Positions 43,913 through 55,299 are shown, counted from the first letter of the stretch. The stretch is 64,000 nucleotides of DNA from Sinorhizobium saheli (GCF_001651875.1 NZ_LNQB01000069.1:1-64000); one strand, 5' to 3'. Numbers and translations: made by a program. Notes: generated by a model from the sequence alone, not told the origin.

Positions 43913-45601
43913 TTACCCCAGAAGCTTCATGAAATTGCGCTTGCGCTTGTGCCGCAGTTTCAGTTCGGCGACATAGGCCGCATGCCCGGCCGCGTCGCGC
44001 AAGCCGCCAATGCGCGCGATCAAGCGAGCCGCTTCCTCATAGCTGTAGTTGCCGCCCCTATTGACGAGCTGCTCGACATATTCGGCATAGACGCCGATCG
44101 CCCGCTCCGGGTGCGTCGTCTCGGAGGCTCTGGCAAGCGTTCGTCTGATATGCATCGAAGCGCTATGCTTTTTTGCGGCGGCCCAGGCGGCATCGAGCCG
44201 TTCTTCATGAATGAGGATTTCGACGAGAAGGTCGGCTCTCGGCGACTGCCAGTCGCTTTTCGGGGCAATGCCCGTGCCGCCCTCCAGCGACCTGACCGCA
44301 GCGTCGGCTGCGGCCTCGCCCTCAATCTGGCGCAGCCTCTTATAGAGTTCGAGGGTCGGCGACTTGCCGAAGGTACGCCACAGGTGCTGCAAGGCATCCG
44401 AATTGCGGCCGGCCTTTGACAAGAGTTCCGCCGCGAAAAGGATGAGCCGATGGTCCGGCGCTTCGTCCTCGAACACCCAGAGCCCCTCTTCGACCCAGCG
44501 GAGAGCCTCCTCCTCGCGACCATGCATCCGGCAGAACTCGGCGAGCTGCAAATATCTCCACTGCGAAGACAGATCCTTGGTGCGAAGCGCGATCCGGGCG
44601 TCGAGATCGCCGTCACGGGCCGCGAAGCTGTCGAGGATGCCGAGCAGCAGGTCCGCCGCGAAATCGTGATATTGCCGAACGCCTCTGCCGCCGCTTCGCG
44701 GCGGTATCTCTTCCCACGCGGCCGTGGCAAGGCGGCGATACTCGGCGAGCCCTTCTTCGCCCAGGACGTCGGAATAGATATTTGCGGCGCTATGGAAAGT
44801 GTCATAGTCGCCCGCCGTCTCACGCTCGAAAAGGACGCGAGCAAACGATACGGGCTCCGGCCGAGCGACGCGGGCGGCAGCGAGATGGATATCGCGTGTC
44901 CGCTCAAGCAGCGCGTCGCAATGGCCATCGGAATCGTCGATGCTGGCGATCGCGCGCTCGATCCGGTCAATCGCCCGGTCGGCAAGCTGGAGCGCAAGCT
45001 CGCCATGTCCGTTGGCCGGAAGTCCGGCGAGGGCGTCGAGCACCGCGTCCACATCGGCGGCCCAGCCGCCGGCCTCTCCGTATTCCACGTATTCTGCGGC
45101 ATGCGTGACGTCGTCGATCGCCCGGCTGAGGCGCGTCTCGACTGCCTTGCCGTCGCCGTTCGTGCTCACGGCGGCCATGTCCAGCCGGCGAAACAGCGCC
45201 AGATCGCGCTCGGCGAGGTTCATGATCATGTCGACCAGCGCTTCGACCCCCTTTCCCAGGAGGTGCTTGCGAATATTTGCGAGCTTGCCGCCGCCCTCCT
45301 CCAGCTCCCTGGCGCCCTTCCCGGCATTCGCCGCCAGTGCCGCTGCAACGAGATGTTTGCAGAATCCGTGATCTTCGAAGGCGCGGCAGGTGCATTCGCC
45401 GTCAAACGAGCGGCCGCCGCCGGTAAGCTCGGCGCGATAGCCCTCGGTGCCGCTCACATGCGCCAGCACGCGATCGGGCGTGATGGCGAGAAGCTCGACG
45501 CGATCCTCGCGGAAATAGGTCTCTCCCCGTGCGAAGACGGTTCTGCCGGCGTGTTCCCGCAAGGCGTCAACGTTGAAACGTGATGTACTTTCAGAATTCA
45601 T
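43913..45601 (-). CDS. SWIM zinc-finger protein with helical-repeat C-terminus
   Basis: A 562-residue protein. Near the N-terminus is a SWIM motif, C70-T-C72-(8 residues)-C81-K-H83, a zinc site for nucleic-acid or protein binding. The remaining 450 residues are helical and TPR-like (for example WRYLQLAEFCRMHGREEEALRWVEEGLWV, with similar units around it). ATG 45601 overlaps the stop of the upstream DUF3024-like gene by four bases; longer in-frame starts lie inside that gene. No enzyme domain is seen. Confidence 0.8.
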   Translation of the reverse strand: MNSESTSRFNVDALREHAGRTVFARGETYFREDRVELLAITPDRVLAHVSGTEGYRAELTGGGRSFDGECTCRAFEDHGFCKHLVAAALAANAGKGARELEEGGGKLANIRKHLLGKGVEALVDMIMNLAERDLALFRRLDMAAVSTNGDGKAVETRLSRAIDDVTHAAEYVEYGEAGGWAADVDAVLDALAGLPANGHGELALQLADRAIDRIERAIASIDDSDGHCDALLERTRDIHLAAARVARPEPVSFARVLFERETAGDYDTFHSAANIYSDVLGEEGLAEYRRLATAAWEEIPPRSGGRGVRQYHDFAADLLLGILDSFAARDGDLDARIALRTKDLSSQWRYLQLAEFCRMHGREEEALRWVEEGLWVFEDEAPDHRLILFAAELLSKAGRNSDALQHLWRTFGKSPTLELYKRLRQIEGEAAADAAVRSLEGGTGIAPKSDWQSPRADLLVEILIHEERLDAAWAAAKKHSASMHIRRTLARASETTHPERAIGVYAEYVEQLVNRGGNYSYEEAARLIARIGGLRDAAGHAAYVAELKLRHKRKRNFMKLLG

Positions 45602-45999
45602 AGGGGGTGCAGCAACTCGTCGGTTTCGATGAGGTGGAGCGCCTCTTCGAGTGTGACGCCGGAATGGAGGCGCCACCACCGCCCGGTGTGCCTGAACCAC
45701 ATGAGGTCGAAGCGGGTGCCGTCGATGCATTCCTCCAGATGGTCGAGGCGCGCGAACCCCACGTCGAATTCTTCGCCGGCATTGTCGGCAAAGCCGGAGC
45801 GGTAGCGCGTGATGAAGCTGCACTTGCCGCTTCGCCACTTGCCGAAGATATCGACCGGATAATTGAACTGGGTCGGGCGGATATTCGGCAGGAAGCGGGG
45901 CTTCAGCTTCTCCGCTATGAATTGCTCGCAGACCGCGGCGATGGCCGCTTTTTCCTTGGGGTCAAGTGCCTTGACCCACCTCCACTCTCCCCGTGCCAT
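45598..45999 (-). CDS. DUF3024-like conserved hypothetical protein
   Basis: A 133-residue soluble protein with no signal or membrane part. The stretch ALDPKEKAAIAAVCEQFIAE is followed by FGKWRSGKCSFITRYRSGFADNAGEEFDVGFARLDH and ends FRHTGRWWRLHSGVTLEEALHLIETDE. This pattern is what I recall of DUF3024 proteins, so the family name is tentative. The stop overlaps the start of the SWIM gene (ATGA), implying coupled translation and a shared function. Confidence 0.7.
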   Translation of the reverse strand: MARGEWRWVKALDPKEKAAIAAVCEQFIAEKLKPRFLPNIRPTQFNYPVDIFGKWRSGKCSFITRYRSGFADNAGEEFDVGFARLDHLEECIDGTRFDLMWFRHTGRWWRLHSGVTLEEALHLIETDELLHPL

Positions 46000-46132
46000 G
46001 GACCCTCCTCGCTGGTGGCTTGGGCGGGGAACAGCCTATACGGAAGCTGCGACGGCGCAACAGGTCGGCCGGGTTATCCTCAGCGAACTCGGGCGCACCT
46101 GGCGGCGCCCGCCCGACATCTCCGGTGATCGC

Positions 46133-47695
46133 TCATTCCCACTCGATCGTGCCCGGCGGCTTCGAGGTGACGTCGTAGACGACGCGGTTGATGCCGCGCA
46201 CCTCGTTGATGATGCGGGTGGCCGCGCGGCCCAGGAATTCCATGTCGTAGTGGTAGAAGTCGGCGGTCATGCCGTCGACCGAGGTGACGGCGCGCAGCGC
46301 GCAGACATATTCGTAGGTGCGGCCGTCGCCCATGACGCCGACCGTCTGCACCGGGAGCAGCACGGCGAAGGCCTGCCAGATCGCGTCGTAGAGACCTGCC
46401 TTGCGGATCTCGTCGAGATAGATCGCGTCCGCCTCGCGCAGGATCTCGAGCTTTTCGCGGGTGATGCCGCCAGGGCAGCGGATCGCAAGGCCGGGGCCGG
46501 GGAAGGGATGGCGGCCGATGAAGCTGTCGGGCAGCCCGAGTTCGCGGCCGAGCACGCGCACCTCGTCCTTGAAGAGTTCGCGCAGCGGCTCGACGAGCTG
46601 CATGTTCATGCGCTCCGGCAGGCCGCCGACATTGTGGTGCGACTTGATCGTCACCGACGGGCCGCCGGTGAAGGAGACGCTTTCGATGACGTCCGGATAG
46701 AGCGTGCCCTGCGCGAGGAAATCCGCGCCGCCGAGCTTCTTCGCCTCCTCCTCGAAGACCTCGATGAAGAGGCGGCCGATGATCTTGCGTTTGGTTTCCG
46801 GATCGCTGACCCCTTCGAGCTCGCCGATGAAGCGGTCGGAGGCGTCGATGTGGAGGAGGTGGAGGTTATAGTGCTCCTGGAACATGGCGACGACATTCGC
46901 CGCCTCGTCCTTGCGCATCAGGCCGTGGTCGACGAGGATGCAGGTAAGCTGGTCGCCGACGGCCTCGTGGATGAGGAGCGCGGCAACGGAGGAATCGACG
47001 CCGCCCGAAAGCGCGCAGATCACCTTCTTGTCGCCGACCTGCTGGCGGATCGCCTCGACGGCCTTGGCGCGATAGGCCGACATCGTCCAGTCGCCCTTGA
47101 TGCCGGCGATCTTGTGCACGAAATTGGCGATCAGCTTGGCGCCGTCCGGCGTGTGGACCACTTCCGGATGGAACTGCACCGCGTAATATCTGCGCTTCTC
47201 GTCGGCGATGAAGGCGAAGGGAGCGTTGGGCGAGGTCGCCACCACCTCGAAGCCCTCCGGCAGCGCGGTCACGCGATCGCCATGCGACATCCAGACCTGG
47301 TGGCGCGAGCCGAGCGGCCAGAGCCCCTCGAAGAGATCGCATTCCTTCTCGACCTCGAGGAAGGCGCGGCCGAACTCGCGGTGATGACCGCCCTCGACCT
47401 TGCCGCCGAGCTGGGCGCACATGGTCTGCTGGCCGTAGCAGATGCCGAAGACCGGCAGGCCGCTCTCGAAGATCACCGACGGCGCCCGCGGCGAGCCGAT
47501 ATCGAGCGTCGAGGCGGGGCTTCCCGACAGGATCACCGCCTTCGGCTTCAGCCGCTTGAAGCCGTCTTCGGCCGACTGGAACGGCACGATCTCGCAATAG
47601 ACGCCGGATTCGCGCACGCGCCGGGCGATGAGCTGCGTCACCTGGCTGCCGAAATCGACGATGAGGACGGTATCGGGATGGGCTGTCTCGGTCAT
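46133..47695 (-). CDS. guaA: GMP synthase (glutamine-hydrolysing)
   Basis: Last step of GMP synthesis: XMP + ATP + glutamine to GMP. The 520 residues have the class I glutamine amidotransferase domain (C86 in GICYGQQTM, and FHPEVVHTP), the ATP pyrophosphatase P-loop [14 protein letters not shown], and the C-terminal dimer domain ending [13 protein letters not shown], invariant in GuaA. GAAGG lies before ATG 47695. It seems monocistronic, 100 bp after the MTA nucleosidase region and 134 bp before the DUF3024-like gene. Confidence 0.98.
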   Translation of the reverse strand: MTETAHPDTVLIVDFGSQVTQLIARRVRESGVYCEIVPFQSAEDGFKRLKPKAVILSGSPASTLDIGSPRAPSVIFESGLPVFGICYGQQTMCAQLGGKVEGGHHREFGRAFLEVEKECDLFEGLWPLGSRHQVWMSHGDRVTALPEGFEVVATSPNAPFAFIADEKRRYYAVQFHPEVVHTPDGAKLIANFVHKIAGIKGDWTMSAYRAKAVEAIRQQVGDKKVICALSGGVDSSVAALLIHEAVGDQLTCILVDHGLMRKDEAANVVAMFQEHYNLHLLHIDASDRFIGELEGVSDPETKRKIIGRLFIEVFEEEAKKLGGADFLAQGTLYPDVIESVSFTGGPSVTIKSHHNVGGLPERMNMQLVEPLRELFKDEVRVLGRELGLPDSFIGRHPFPGPGLAIRCPGGITREKLEILREADAIYLDEIRKAGLYDAIWQAFAVLLPVQTVGVMGDGRTYEYVCALRAVTSVDGMTADFYHYDMEFLGRAATRIINEVRGINRVVYDVTSKPPGTIEWE

Positions 47696-47797
47696 GGCGG
47701 GCCTTCAAGCTTGGACATGGCGAGCCTTTAATGAAAGCCCGGCCTTGGCGCAACGATAACATTGCACCCCGACAATATACCGCCGGAAGCCGGGCGG

Positions 47798-48436
47798 TCA
47801 GAGCCGGATCGCGCCGCTCTCGATCGCGGCTTCGAGCCGGTCGATGGTGCCTGCGAGCTTTTCGTCGATGACGTGCAGATAGGCGGTCCAGTCGTCGACG
47901 TGCTTCAGCTCCGCCGTGCCGTCGGAAATGCCCCTGAGCCCGATCAGCGGCACGCCGAAACTCTGGCAGGCCCGCAACAGGGCGAAGGTTTCCATCTCGA
48001 CCATGTCGGCGTCGATCTCCTCATAGGCCTTGCCGGAGACGATATTGGCGCCGGTCGAAAGCCGTGCCTCCTTGACGCCCGGAACGCGCAGCGGCAGCTC
48101 GACGACGGCGGGCAGGTCGAGGAAGGGCGTCGCGCCCTTCCTGAAGCCGAGCGGCGAGGCATCCATGTCGCGATAGCCGACCGAGACGGCCTGGTAGACT
48201 TCCGTCTGCTCGAGTATGGCGGAACCGGCCGAGCCGAGCGAAACGACGAGATCGGGCAGGCTCGCTTTCGCCTCGAGGCCGGCAAGCGCCTTCGTCAGGG
48301 TGACGGCCGCCTCGACCGGCCCGACGCCCGTCATCAGCGGCCTGATGCGGGCGCTGAGGCAGGGGCCGTATTCCGGGTCGACGGCCATGACGTAGAGGAT
48401 CTTTTTGCCGGCGACCGGCTTCAGCTCGAACGTCAT
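47798..48436 (-). CDS. mtnN: 5'-methylthioadenosine/S-adenosylhomocysteine nucleosidase
   Basis: A 212-residue PNP/UDP phosphorylase superfamily protein that recycles SAM by-products by cleaving their N-glycosidic bond. Motifs: MTGVGPVEAAVTLTKAL, VSLGSAGSA, DADMVEMETFALLRAC with the ribose-binding M-E, and the catalytic aspartate in RGISDGTAELKH. Slightly shorter than E. coli MtnN (about 230). The start overlaps the thioesterase stop by four bases. Confidence 0.88.
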   Translation of the reverse strand: MTFELKPVAGKKILYVMAVDPEYGPCLSARIRPLMTGVGPVEAAVTLTKALAGLEAKASLPDLVVSLGSAGSAILEQTEVYQAVSVGYRDMDASPLGFRKGATPFLDLPAVVELPLRVPGVKEARLSTGANIVSGKAYEEIDADMVEMETFALLRACQSFGVPLIGLRGISDGTAELKHVDDWTAYLHVIDEKLAGTIDRLEAAIESGAIRL

Positions 48437-48888
48437 CCCTCGATACCCTCGCGCCCGCGCACCACCATCATCGTTGCAGTCATCGAGGCGATCAGCTTCG
48501 CCGGCCCGTCGTGCCGGATGGCATAGGCGCGCCCGTCCGAGACGATGATCGTCGTTCCGGGCTTCGTCACCTCGCCGCGGAAGAGGAAGCGTTCGCCGCG
48601 CCCGGGCGACAGAAGATTCACCTTGAACTCGATCGTCAGCAGCGATGCGTCGGGGTCGATCACCGAATAGGCGGCATAGGTGCCGGCCGCATCGAGCGCG
48701 GCGGAGATGATGCCGGCATGGAGCAGCCCGTGCTGCTGCGTCAGCTTGGCGTCGAAAGGCAGTTCGATCTCGACCGTTCCCTGTTCGACGCGCGTCAGTT
48801 CGGCGCCGATCGTACGCATCGCCGCCTGCCGGGCGAAGCTGTCCCGGGCACGGGCGCGGAAATCATGTGGCTCGGTGTCGTCCCTCAA
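48433..48888 (-). CDS. PaaI-type hotdog thioesterase
   Basis: A hotdog-fold acyl-CoA thioesterase. RTIGAELTRVEQGTVEIELPFDAKLTQQHGLLHAGIISAALDAAGTYAAYS is the family core, with the H-G-x-x-H-x-G motif. The start is uncertain. ATG 48819 gives only 11 residues before the first strand; the family has about 15 more (FRARARDSFARQAA), which calls for a non-ATG start, here placed at TTG 48888. The frame is open to 49047. Its stop overlaps the mtnN start, so the two form an operon. Confidence 0.82.
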   Translation of the reverse strand: MRDDTEPHDFRARARDSFARQAAMRTIGAELTRVEQGTVEIELPFDAKLTQQHGLLHAGIISAALDAAGTYAAYSVIDPDASLLTIEFKVNLLSPGRGERFLFRGEVTKPGTTIIVSDGRAYAIRHDGPAKLIASMTATMMVVRGREGIEG

Positions 48889-49052
48889 TTGGAAAGCCCC
48901 TGCGAAAGCGGGTCCGACATGCCCGCGTCGCGCCGACAGTTGCACGCGTCGCAACGCAGGACAAGCGCAATCGCGCGGCGGCGTCGGCGGCCCCGCGGAA
49001 TCGCTGCCCTCCGGGCTTTCGCCGGGCGCGAGCCGACCATATATCATCTGCG

Positions 49053-49613
49053 ATGAAGAGCATCAGGCGCATCGAAATCCGGCCAGCCGTGCCGGACGAC
49101 CTCATGATGATCGCTTCGGTCCTGGTCCGGACCTGGCGGGCGACCTTTCGCGGCATCATTTCCGATGGTTATCTCGACGCGATGACCGTCGAAGACCAGG
49201 CGATCCGCCATGCGCGGCGCATGCGGCTTCCCGGCAGCTGCCTGATGGTCGCCGTCGACATGACGGAAATACGGGTGATCGGCTTTGCCAATTACGGCAA
49301 GGCGAGGGGAATGCCGCCCGCCTTCGACCGCGAACTCTACGAGCTCTACCTGCTGCCGGAGTTCCACGGCGCCGGCATCGGTTCGGCGCTGGTGCGCGCC
49401 GTCGCGACCCATTGCCGGGAAACGGGAGCGTCGTCGCTCTTTGCCTGGGTGCTCAAGGACAATCCGAACAGGGTCTTCTACGAGCGGATCGGCGCGAGGC
49501 CCGTCGGGCGCGGGCGCGTCGGCGTCGGCGTCGGCCGGGAAGTCCTGGACCAGGTCGCCTATCGCTGGGACGATCTCGTGGTGCTCTCCGGCTTTGGAAA
49601 TATCTCGACCTGA
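49053..49613 (+). CDS. GNAT-family N-acetyltransferase
   Basis: A 186-residue acetyltransferase. The motif A region is LYLLPEFHGAGIGSALVRAVA (R/Q-x-x-G-x-G/A as H-G-A-G-I-G), and motif B runs SSLFAWVLKDNPNRVFYERIGA. The start MKSIRRIEIRPA fits the fold; the frame is open to 48867. It is close to PhnO/RimI-like enzymes in general form, but the substrate is unknown. A MITE-like element follows. Confidence 0.85.
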   Translation: MKSIRRIEIRPAVPDDLMMIASVLVRTWRATFRGIISDGYLDAMTVEDQAIRHARRMRLPGSCLMVAVDMTEIRVIGFANYGKARGMPPAFDRELYELYLLPEFHGAGIGSALVRAVATHCRETGASSLFAWVLKDNPNRVFYERIGARPVGRGRVGVGVGREVLDQVAYRWDDLVVLSGFGNIST

Positions 49614-49637
49614 TCGCCCCTTCAGTCCGTGGACAAG

Positions 49638-49797
49638 ACCCCTCCCCAACCCCTCCCCACAGGTGGGAGGGGCTTGGTGCTCGTTGCGATCCCCTGCCAT
49701 CTCCCAACGTTGCTTCTCGCGGAGAGGCTTGACAACGGAGGTGGCGGTGCGGCGCGTTAAGCCCCTTTCACCTGTGGGGAGGGAGTTGGGGAGGGGT
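49638..49797. repeat. MITE-like element with inverted C-rich ends (copy 1 of 3)
   Basis: 160 bp with terminal inverted repeats of about 36 bp: ACCCCTCCCCAACCCCTCCC at the left and its near-complement ending GTTGGGGAGGGGT at the right. Each end itself holds a small palindrome. The inside has no frame. The same ends bound 50957-51142 and 63219-63470. Confidence 0.7.
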
Positions 49798-49818
49798 GAA
49801 CTCCTCCGCCATGTAGTC

Positions 49819-50910
49819 TCATTCCGCCCCTGCGATCCTGATTATATGCTGATCCCAGGCGACGGCGCTCCGGCGCTCCTTGAAACGGCCGTCATAGGCG
49901 GAGACGGCGAAACCATGCTCCGCTGCCGCAACGCCGGCCGCTTCTGCCACGGCTTCCTCCTTCAAGACCTCGCCTGTCGCAGCATCGAGGGTGACGGCGA
50001 CGTTGCCCTTGGGCGAGGTGAGGCCGACGAGCCCCTCGCGGCGGTTGACGGCGATGGCGCCGACATAATTGGCGAGCGCCGCCGTCGTGCGCTCGGGCAG
50101 GGCGACGAAGCTCAGCGCCTCGCCCCTGGCGAAATGGCCGACGAGCGGCGGCAGGTCGTTGCGTGCGCCCTCATATTGGCAGGCGAACCAGATCCTGCCG
50201 TCGGCGCCGATGTCGACGTGACGGGTGGAGAGGCGCCTGAGTTCGGACGGCAGCGTGTGTTTCTCGATGAGCGTTCCCGTCGCGGTGTCGACGAGGGTCA
50301 GGCTCGGCTCCATGTGGTCGAGATTGAGCTTGGTGCGGCCGAAATCCGGATGGGTCTCGATGCCGCCATTGGCGATCGCGAGCGTGCGCCCGTCCGCGGC
50401 AAGGGTCATGTCGTGCGGGCCGATGCCGTAGGTCGGGAATTCGCCGATGCGGGCAAAGCCTCGGCTGCCGTCATAGACGCCGATCATGCCGCGATTGCCG
50501 GCAAAATCGTTTTCGGTGGCGTAGAGCAGCCGGCCGTCGGCGGAGAAGCAGCCATGGCCGAAGAAGTGGCGGCCCTCGACGGCGGTGATGACGACGGGCT
50601 CGGCCGCGCCGTCGGTCGAAAGGATCATCGCATAGGTGCCCGGCCGGCGGGCAAAGGCGACCGTCCGCCGGCTCTGCGGCGAAAACGCCATGCCGTGCGC
50701 CCGCGCCGGGAGCTGCGTGCGCGCGACGATCTCGCCCTCCTCGGTAACCGTCGCGACTCCGTAGCTGCCGTCCGGCGCCATAAAGGCCGATGCGAAGACG
50801 GCATCGGTCCGCGCGAGCGCCGAGGCCCCGCGGGGCTGAAGCGTTGCCACCCAGGCGGCACCGGCCATTCTGACGAAGCTGCGCCGGTCGATGAGTGTCC
50901 TGGTGCTCAT
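49819..50910 (-). CDS. DUF1513 (YncE-like) protein with Tat signal
   Basis: A 363-residue periplasmic protein. The N-terminus MSTRTLIDRRSFVRMAGAAWVATL is a twin-arginine signal. The body is a beta-propeller-like series (HGMAFSPQSRRTVAFARRPG, HGCFSADGRLLYATEND, GIGPHDMTLAADGRTLAIANGG), typical of DUF1513. It is found beside imelysins and the di-haem oxidoreductase in many bacteria and is thought to serve in iron uptake. A MITE-like element separates it from the imelysin upstream. ATG 50922 is an alternative start. Confidence 0.88.
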   Translation of the reverse strand: MSTRTLIDRRSFVRMAGAAWVATLQPRGASALARTDAVFASAFMAPDGSYGVATVTEEGEIVARTQLPARAHGMAFSPQSRRTVAFARRPGTYAMILSTDGAAEPVVITAVEGRHFFGHGCFSADGRLLYATENDFAGNRGMIGVYDGSRGFARIGEFPTYGIGPHDMTLAADGRTLAIANGGIETHPDFGRTKLNLDHMEPSLTLVDTATGTLIEKHTLPSELRRLSTRHVDIGADGRIWFACQYEGARNDLPPLVGHFARGEALSFVALPERTTAALANYVGAIAVNRREGLVGLTSPKGNVAVTLDAATGEVLKEEAVAEAAGVAAAEHGFAVSAYDGRFKERRSAVAWDQHIIRIAGAE

Positions 50911-50956
50911 GCGGTTTCCCATGATCGGTGTGGGCAGAAAGGCACCTCCCATGAAG

Positions 50957-51142
50957 ACCCCTCCCCAACCCCTCCCCACAAGGGGGAGGGGCCAGGTGCC
51001 CGCGGCACGCCCAGCGTCATCTGCAACATCCAAGCTCGTGGAGCCGTTGAAAACATCCGAGCTGACGGAACCGGTGAGATTGAGCGGGCCCGGCGCGGCA
51101 TCGTAAGCCCCTCCCCCTTGTGGGGAGGGATTGGGGAGGGGT
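50957..51142. repeat. MITE-like element with inverted C-rich ends (copy 2 of 3)
   Basis: 186 bp with 36-bp ends that are nearly perfect inverse copies (ACCCCTCCCCAACCCCTCCC ... GGGATTGGGGAGGGGT). It sits between the second imelysin and the DUF1513 gene and so probably splits an older operon. Confidence 0.75.
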
Positions 51143-51196
51143 CATCGTGGGGAGGCACTTCTCTCAACGCTCTGCATCCTGCAATCGCCGATCGCC

Positions 51197-52323
51197 TCAA
51201 TCGCCGTCGGAGAAGGAAAAGCCGGCGCCGAGCCCGATCGCGCCGCCGAAGTCGCGGTTGAGGCGATCGGTGAGGTCGGCGGTGTTGAGCGCGATGAAGT
51301 CAAGCGTCTTTCGCTGCCCTTCGTCGGCTAGCGCCGCGTCGATCGGCCCGTCGATCCTCTCTGCTGCGCCGATCAGCACCTTGAAGAGAAAATTGATCGA
51401 CCCGGCGATCGAGCCGCTGCCGGCCGGGAGCAGGCTTTCCATGCCGGCGGCGTTGAAAAGCTTCTGCAGGGCGCGGAAATTCGCGGAGATGGACGGCATC
51501 GTATCGACGGAGCGCCAGTAGATGGCGAGCCGCGGATGGCCCTTGTCCCGCCTGCCGTCGATCGCTCCGGCGTAAAAGGGGCGGAGCCGCTGGTCCTTCA
51601 CCATTTCGACCCCGTGGACGAGAACCCCGAGCAGTTCGGTCGCGGCTTCCTTGCTGTCGCGGAAGAGCGGATTGCCCGGGCCCGGCTTCTTCCAGGCGGC
51701 CTGGATGCCGTCCGGCTTTTCCCATTCGGAAAGGAGCTCGCCGGCGATCGCCTTCAGGTTCTCGGATATGGCACGGCCGTAGCGGCAGCGGAAATCGCCG
51801 TCCTTGCCGGAAAGCGTTTCCGCGCCGGTGCCGTAGAGCACGTATTCGAGCGCGCCGAGCCCCTGGACCGCGACGCTTTTCGCCTTGAGGCGCCCGGCGC
51901 TGGTCGCGCTCTCCTCGCGCCTGGCGAGAATGGCCTGCACCTGCTTGAGGCCGGTGCCCTTGCGATCGGGATAGAAGAGGAACCGCTCGAAGCGGTTCTG
52001 TTCGAGAGCGGGTCCGAGACGGATGATCTCGATCGCCGACCAGCTCTCGACGGTGCCGGAAAAGGCGGAGCGAGCGGCTTCGAGGTTCGCGGCCGACGGT
52101 GCCTCGCAAAAGGCCGCCGTCGCTTCGGCAAGAACGGTCGTCGCCTCTGCGAGACCGCGATAGCCGGGGATGATGAAGGCGTCCACGGCCTTGGCCATCA
52201 CGCCCGGCACGGCGGCCTCGTCGACGATGCGCGGCGAGAGGGCATTGCCCTCCTGCGCCGCCGCCGGCGCGGCGACGGCCGCGAGCGACAAGAGGGCGAG
52301 GGCGAGGGCAAGGCTCGGGCGCA

Positions 52324-52324
<1 letters not shown>
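51197..52324 (-). CDS. Imelysin-family protein (peptidase M75-like), divergent paralogue
   Basis: A 375-residue periplasmic protein with signal MRPSLALALALLSLAAVAAPAAA. The helical imelysin fold is seen in two repeats. At the G-x-H-x-x-E site it reads GLGALEYVLYG, so the histidine is lost while E remains; the paralogue upstream has GYHAIEF. It may bind a different ligand or serve as a partner. Its ATG shares one base with the stop of the di-haem gene. It is also the weaker of the two copies in length. Confidence 0.87.
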
Positions 52325-53868
<1,544 letters not shown>

Positions 53869-53915
53869 CGGACCGGGCCGGGCCGCCGCCTGCCGGCAGC
53901 GGCCCGCCTTTTCGC

Positions 53916-55196
53916 TTATTGGAAGACGGCGCCAGGATTATCCAGGCTGTCGGAACCTTCAAGCTCGATCGTGCCGAGATCGAGCGCGGCGATGACGCGC
54001 TCGACAGTTTTGGCCTGGGTGATCAGACCGTCGACAGCGGCCTGGACGGGGGCATTGCCCTCCGCATTGCCCTCGCCGATCATCTGGTCGTAGGCCTCGA
54101 CGGTTTCGGCACGCTTGGCCATCGCCTGCATCTTCTCGACGGTGGCCGCGAGATTGTCCTTCATCTCCTTGTCGAGGGCGGCGTCCTTTGCCGCGACGAG
54201 TTCGGAGAGCGAGGGACCGCTGAGCTTCGTGCCGTCGACGCGGGTATATTCGCCGGTATAGGCCGACTGGATGCCGATCGCGTCATGCAGATGCGAGTTG
54301 TGGGTGTTGTCCGAGAAGCAGTCATGCTCCTCTTCCGGATCGTGGAGCAGCAGGCCTAGCTTCATGCGCTCGCCGGCAAGCTCGCCGTAGGAGAGCGAAC
54401 CCATGCCGGTGAGGATCGCGACAAGCCCCGCCTTGGGGTCGGCTTCCACCGCCTTGGCAGCGGCACCCTCCGGCGCCCAGTTGGCGACCATCTCCTTGAG
54501 ATCGGAGACGAGCAGGCTCGTCGCGGCCTTCAGATAGGCGGCGCGGCGGTCGCAATTGCCGTTGGTGCAGGCCTTGGTGTCGAAGTTCGTATGGGAGCGG
54601 TTGCCGGCGCCGGCGCCGGTGCCGTTCAGGTCCTGCCCCCAGAGCAGGAATTCGATCGCGTGGTAGCCGGTCGCGACATTCGCCTCGATGCCGCCCGCTT
54701 CCTGCAGCGTGCCGGCGAGGAACTCGGGCGTGATGTTCGTCGCGTCGACGTCCTTGCCGTCGATCTTGATCGTCCTGTTGGCGATCACATTGGCCGTGAA
54801 CAGCGCGTTCTCGTCGCTCTCGCTGCCGTAGCTCGCGTCGACATAGTCGATCAGCCCCTCGTCGAGCGGCCAGGCATTCACCTTGCCTTCCCATTCGTCG
54901 ACGATCGGATTGCCGAAGCGATAGACCTCGGTCTCCTGGTAGGGGTTGCGCGCCTTGAGCCAGGCGTCGCGGGCGGCCTTCAGCGTCTCTTCGCTCGGGG
55001 TCGCGATCAGCGCGTCGACGGCCTTGTCGAGCGCTTCGGCGGTCGTCAGCGCGTCTTCATATTTGGCATGGGCAATCGCCGCATAGTGTTTGACGACGGC
55101 GGCCGCATCGCTTGCCGCATGCGCCGGCTGCAAGGCCAGCGCCGACGTTGCCGTCATGAGCGCCAGCGCGGCGGCACGGATGAAATTCTTGGTCAT
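53916..55196 (-). CDS. Imelysin-family iron-regulated protein (peptidase M75)
   Basis: A 426-residue exported protein (signal TKNFIRAAALALMTATSALALQPAHA). The canonical G-x-H-x-x-E appears as GYHAIEFLLWG; a second conserved block is HDPEEEHDCFSDNTHNSH. Relatives (IrpA, ICMP) are induced by iron limitation and bind iron or haem-related ligands. AAGGAG lies before ATG 55196. It heads the cluster, and an Irr-like palindrome lies about 105 bp upstream. Confidence 0.92.
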   Translation of the reverse strand: MTKNFIRAAALALMTATSALALQPAHAASDAAAVVKHYAAIAHAKYEDALTTAEALDKAVDALIATPSEETLKAARDAWLKARNPYQETEVYRFGNPIVDEWEGKVNAWPLDEGLIDYVDASYGSESDENALFTANVIANRTIKIDGKDVDATNITPEFLAGTLQEAGGIEANVATGYHAIEFLLWGQDLNGTGAGAGNRSHTNFDTKACTNGNCDRRAAYLKAATSLLVSDLKEMVANWAPEGAAAKAVEADPKAGLVAILTGMGSLSYGELAGERMKLGLLLHDPEEEHDCFSDNTHNSHLHDAIGIQSAYTGEYTRVDGTKLSGPSLSELVAAKDAALDKEMKDNLAATVEKMQAMAKRAETVEAYDQMIGEGNAEGNAPVQAAVDGLITQAKTVERVIAALDLGTIELEGSDSLDNPGAVFQ

Positions 55197-55299
55197 GACC
55201 CTCTCCTTCGCTTGTCGCAAGGCCGGCGAGCACGTGGCTCGAGGCCCGGTAAAGCGCGAGTCTCATGGACCAAAAGTAAACTGGTGTCAAAGTGTATAG

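Noticed and set aside
45863-47731. 622-codon open frame on the + strand
   Set aside because: Antisense to guaA; Asp/Val/His-rich shadow.
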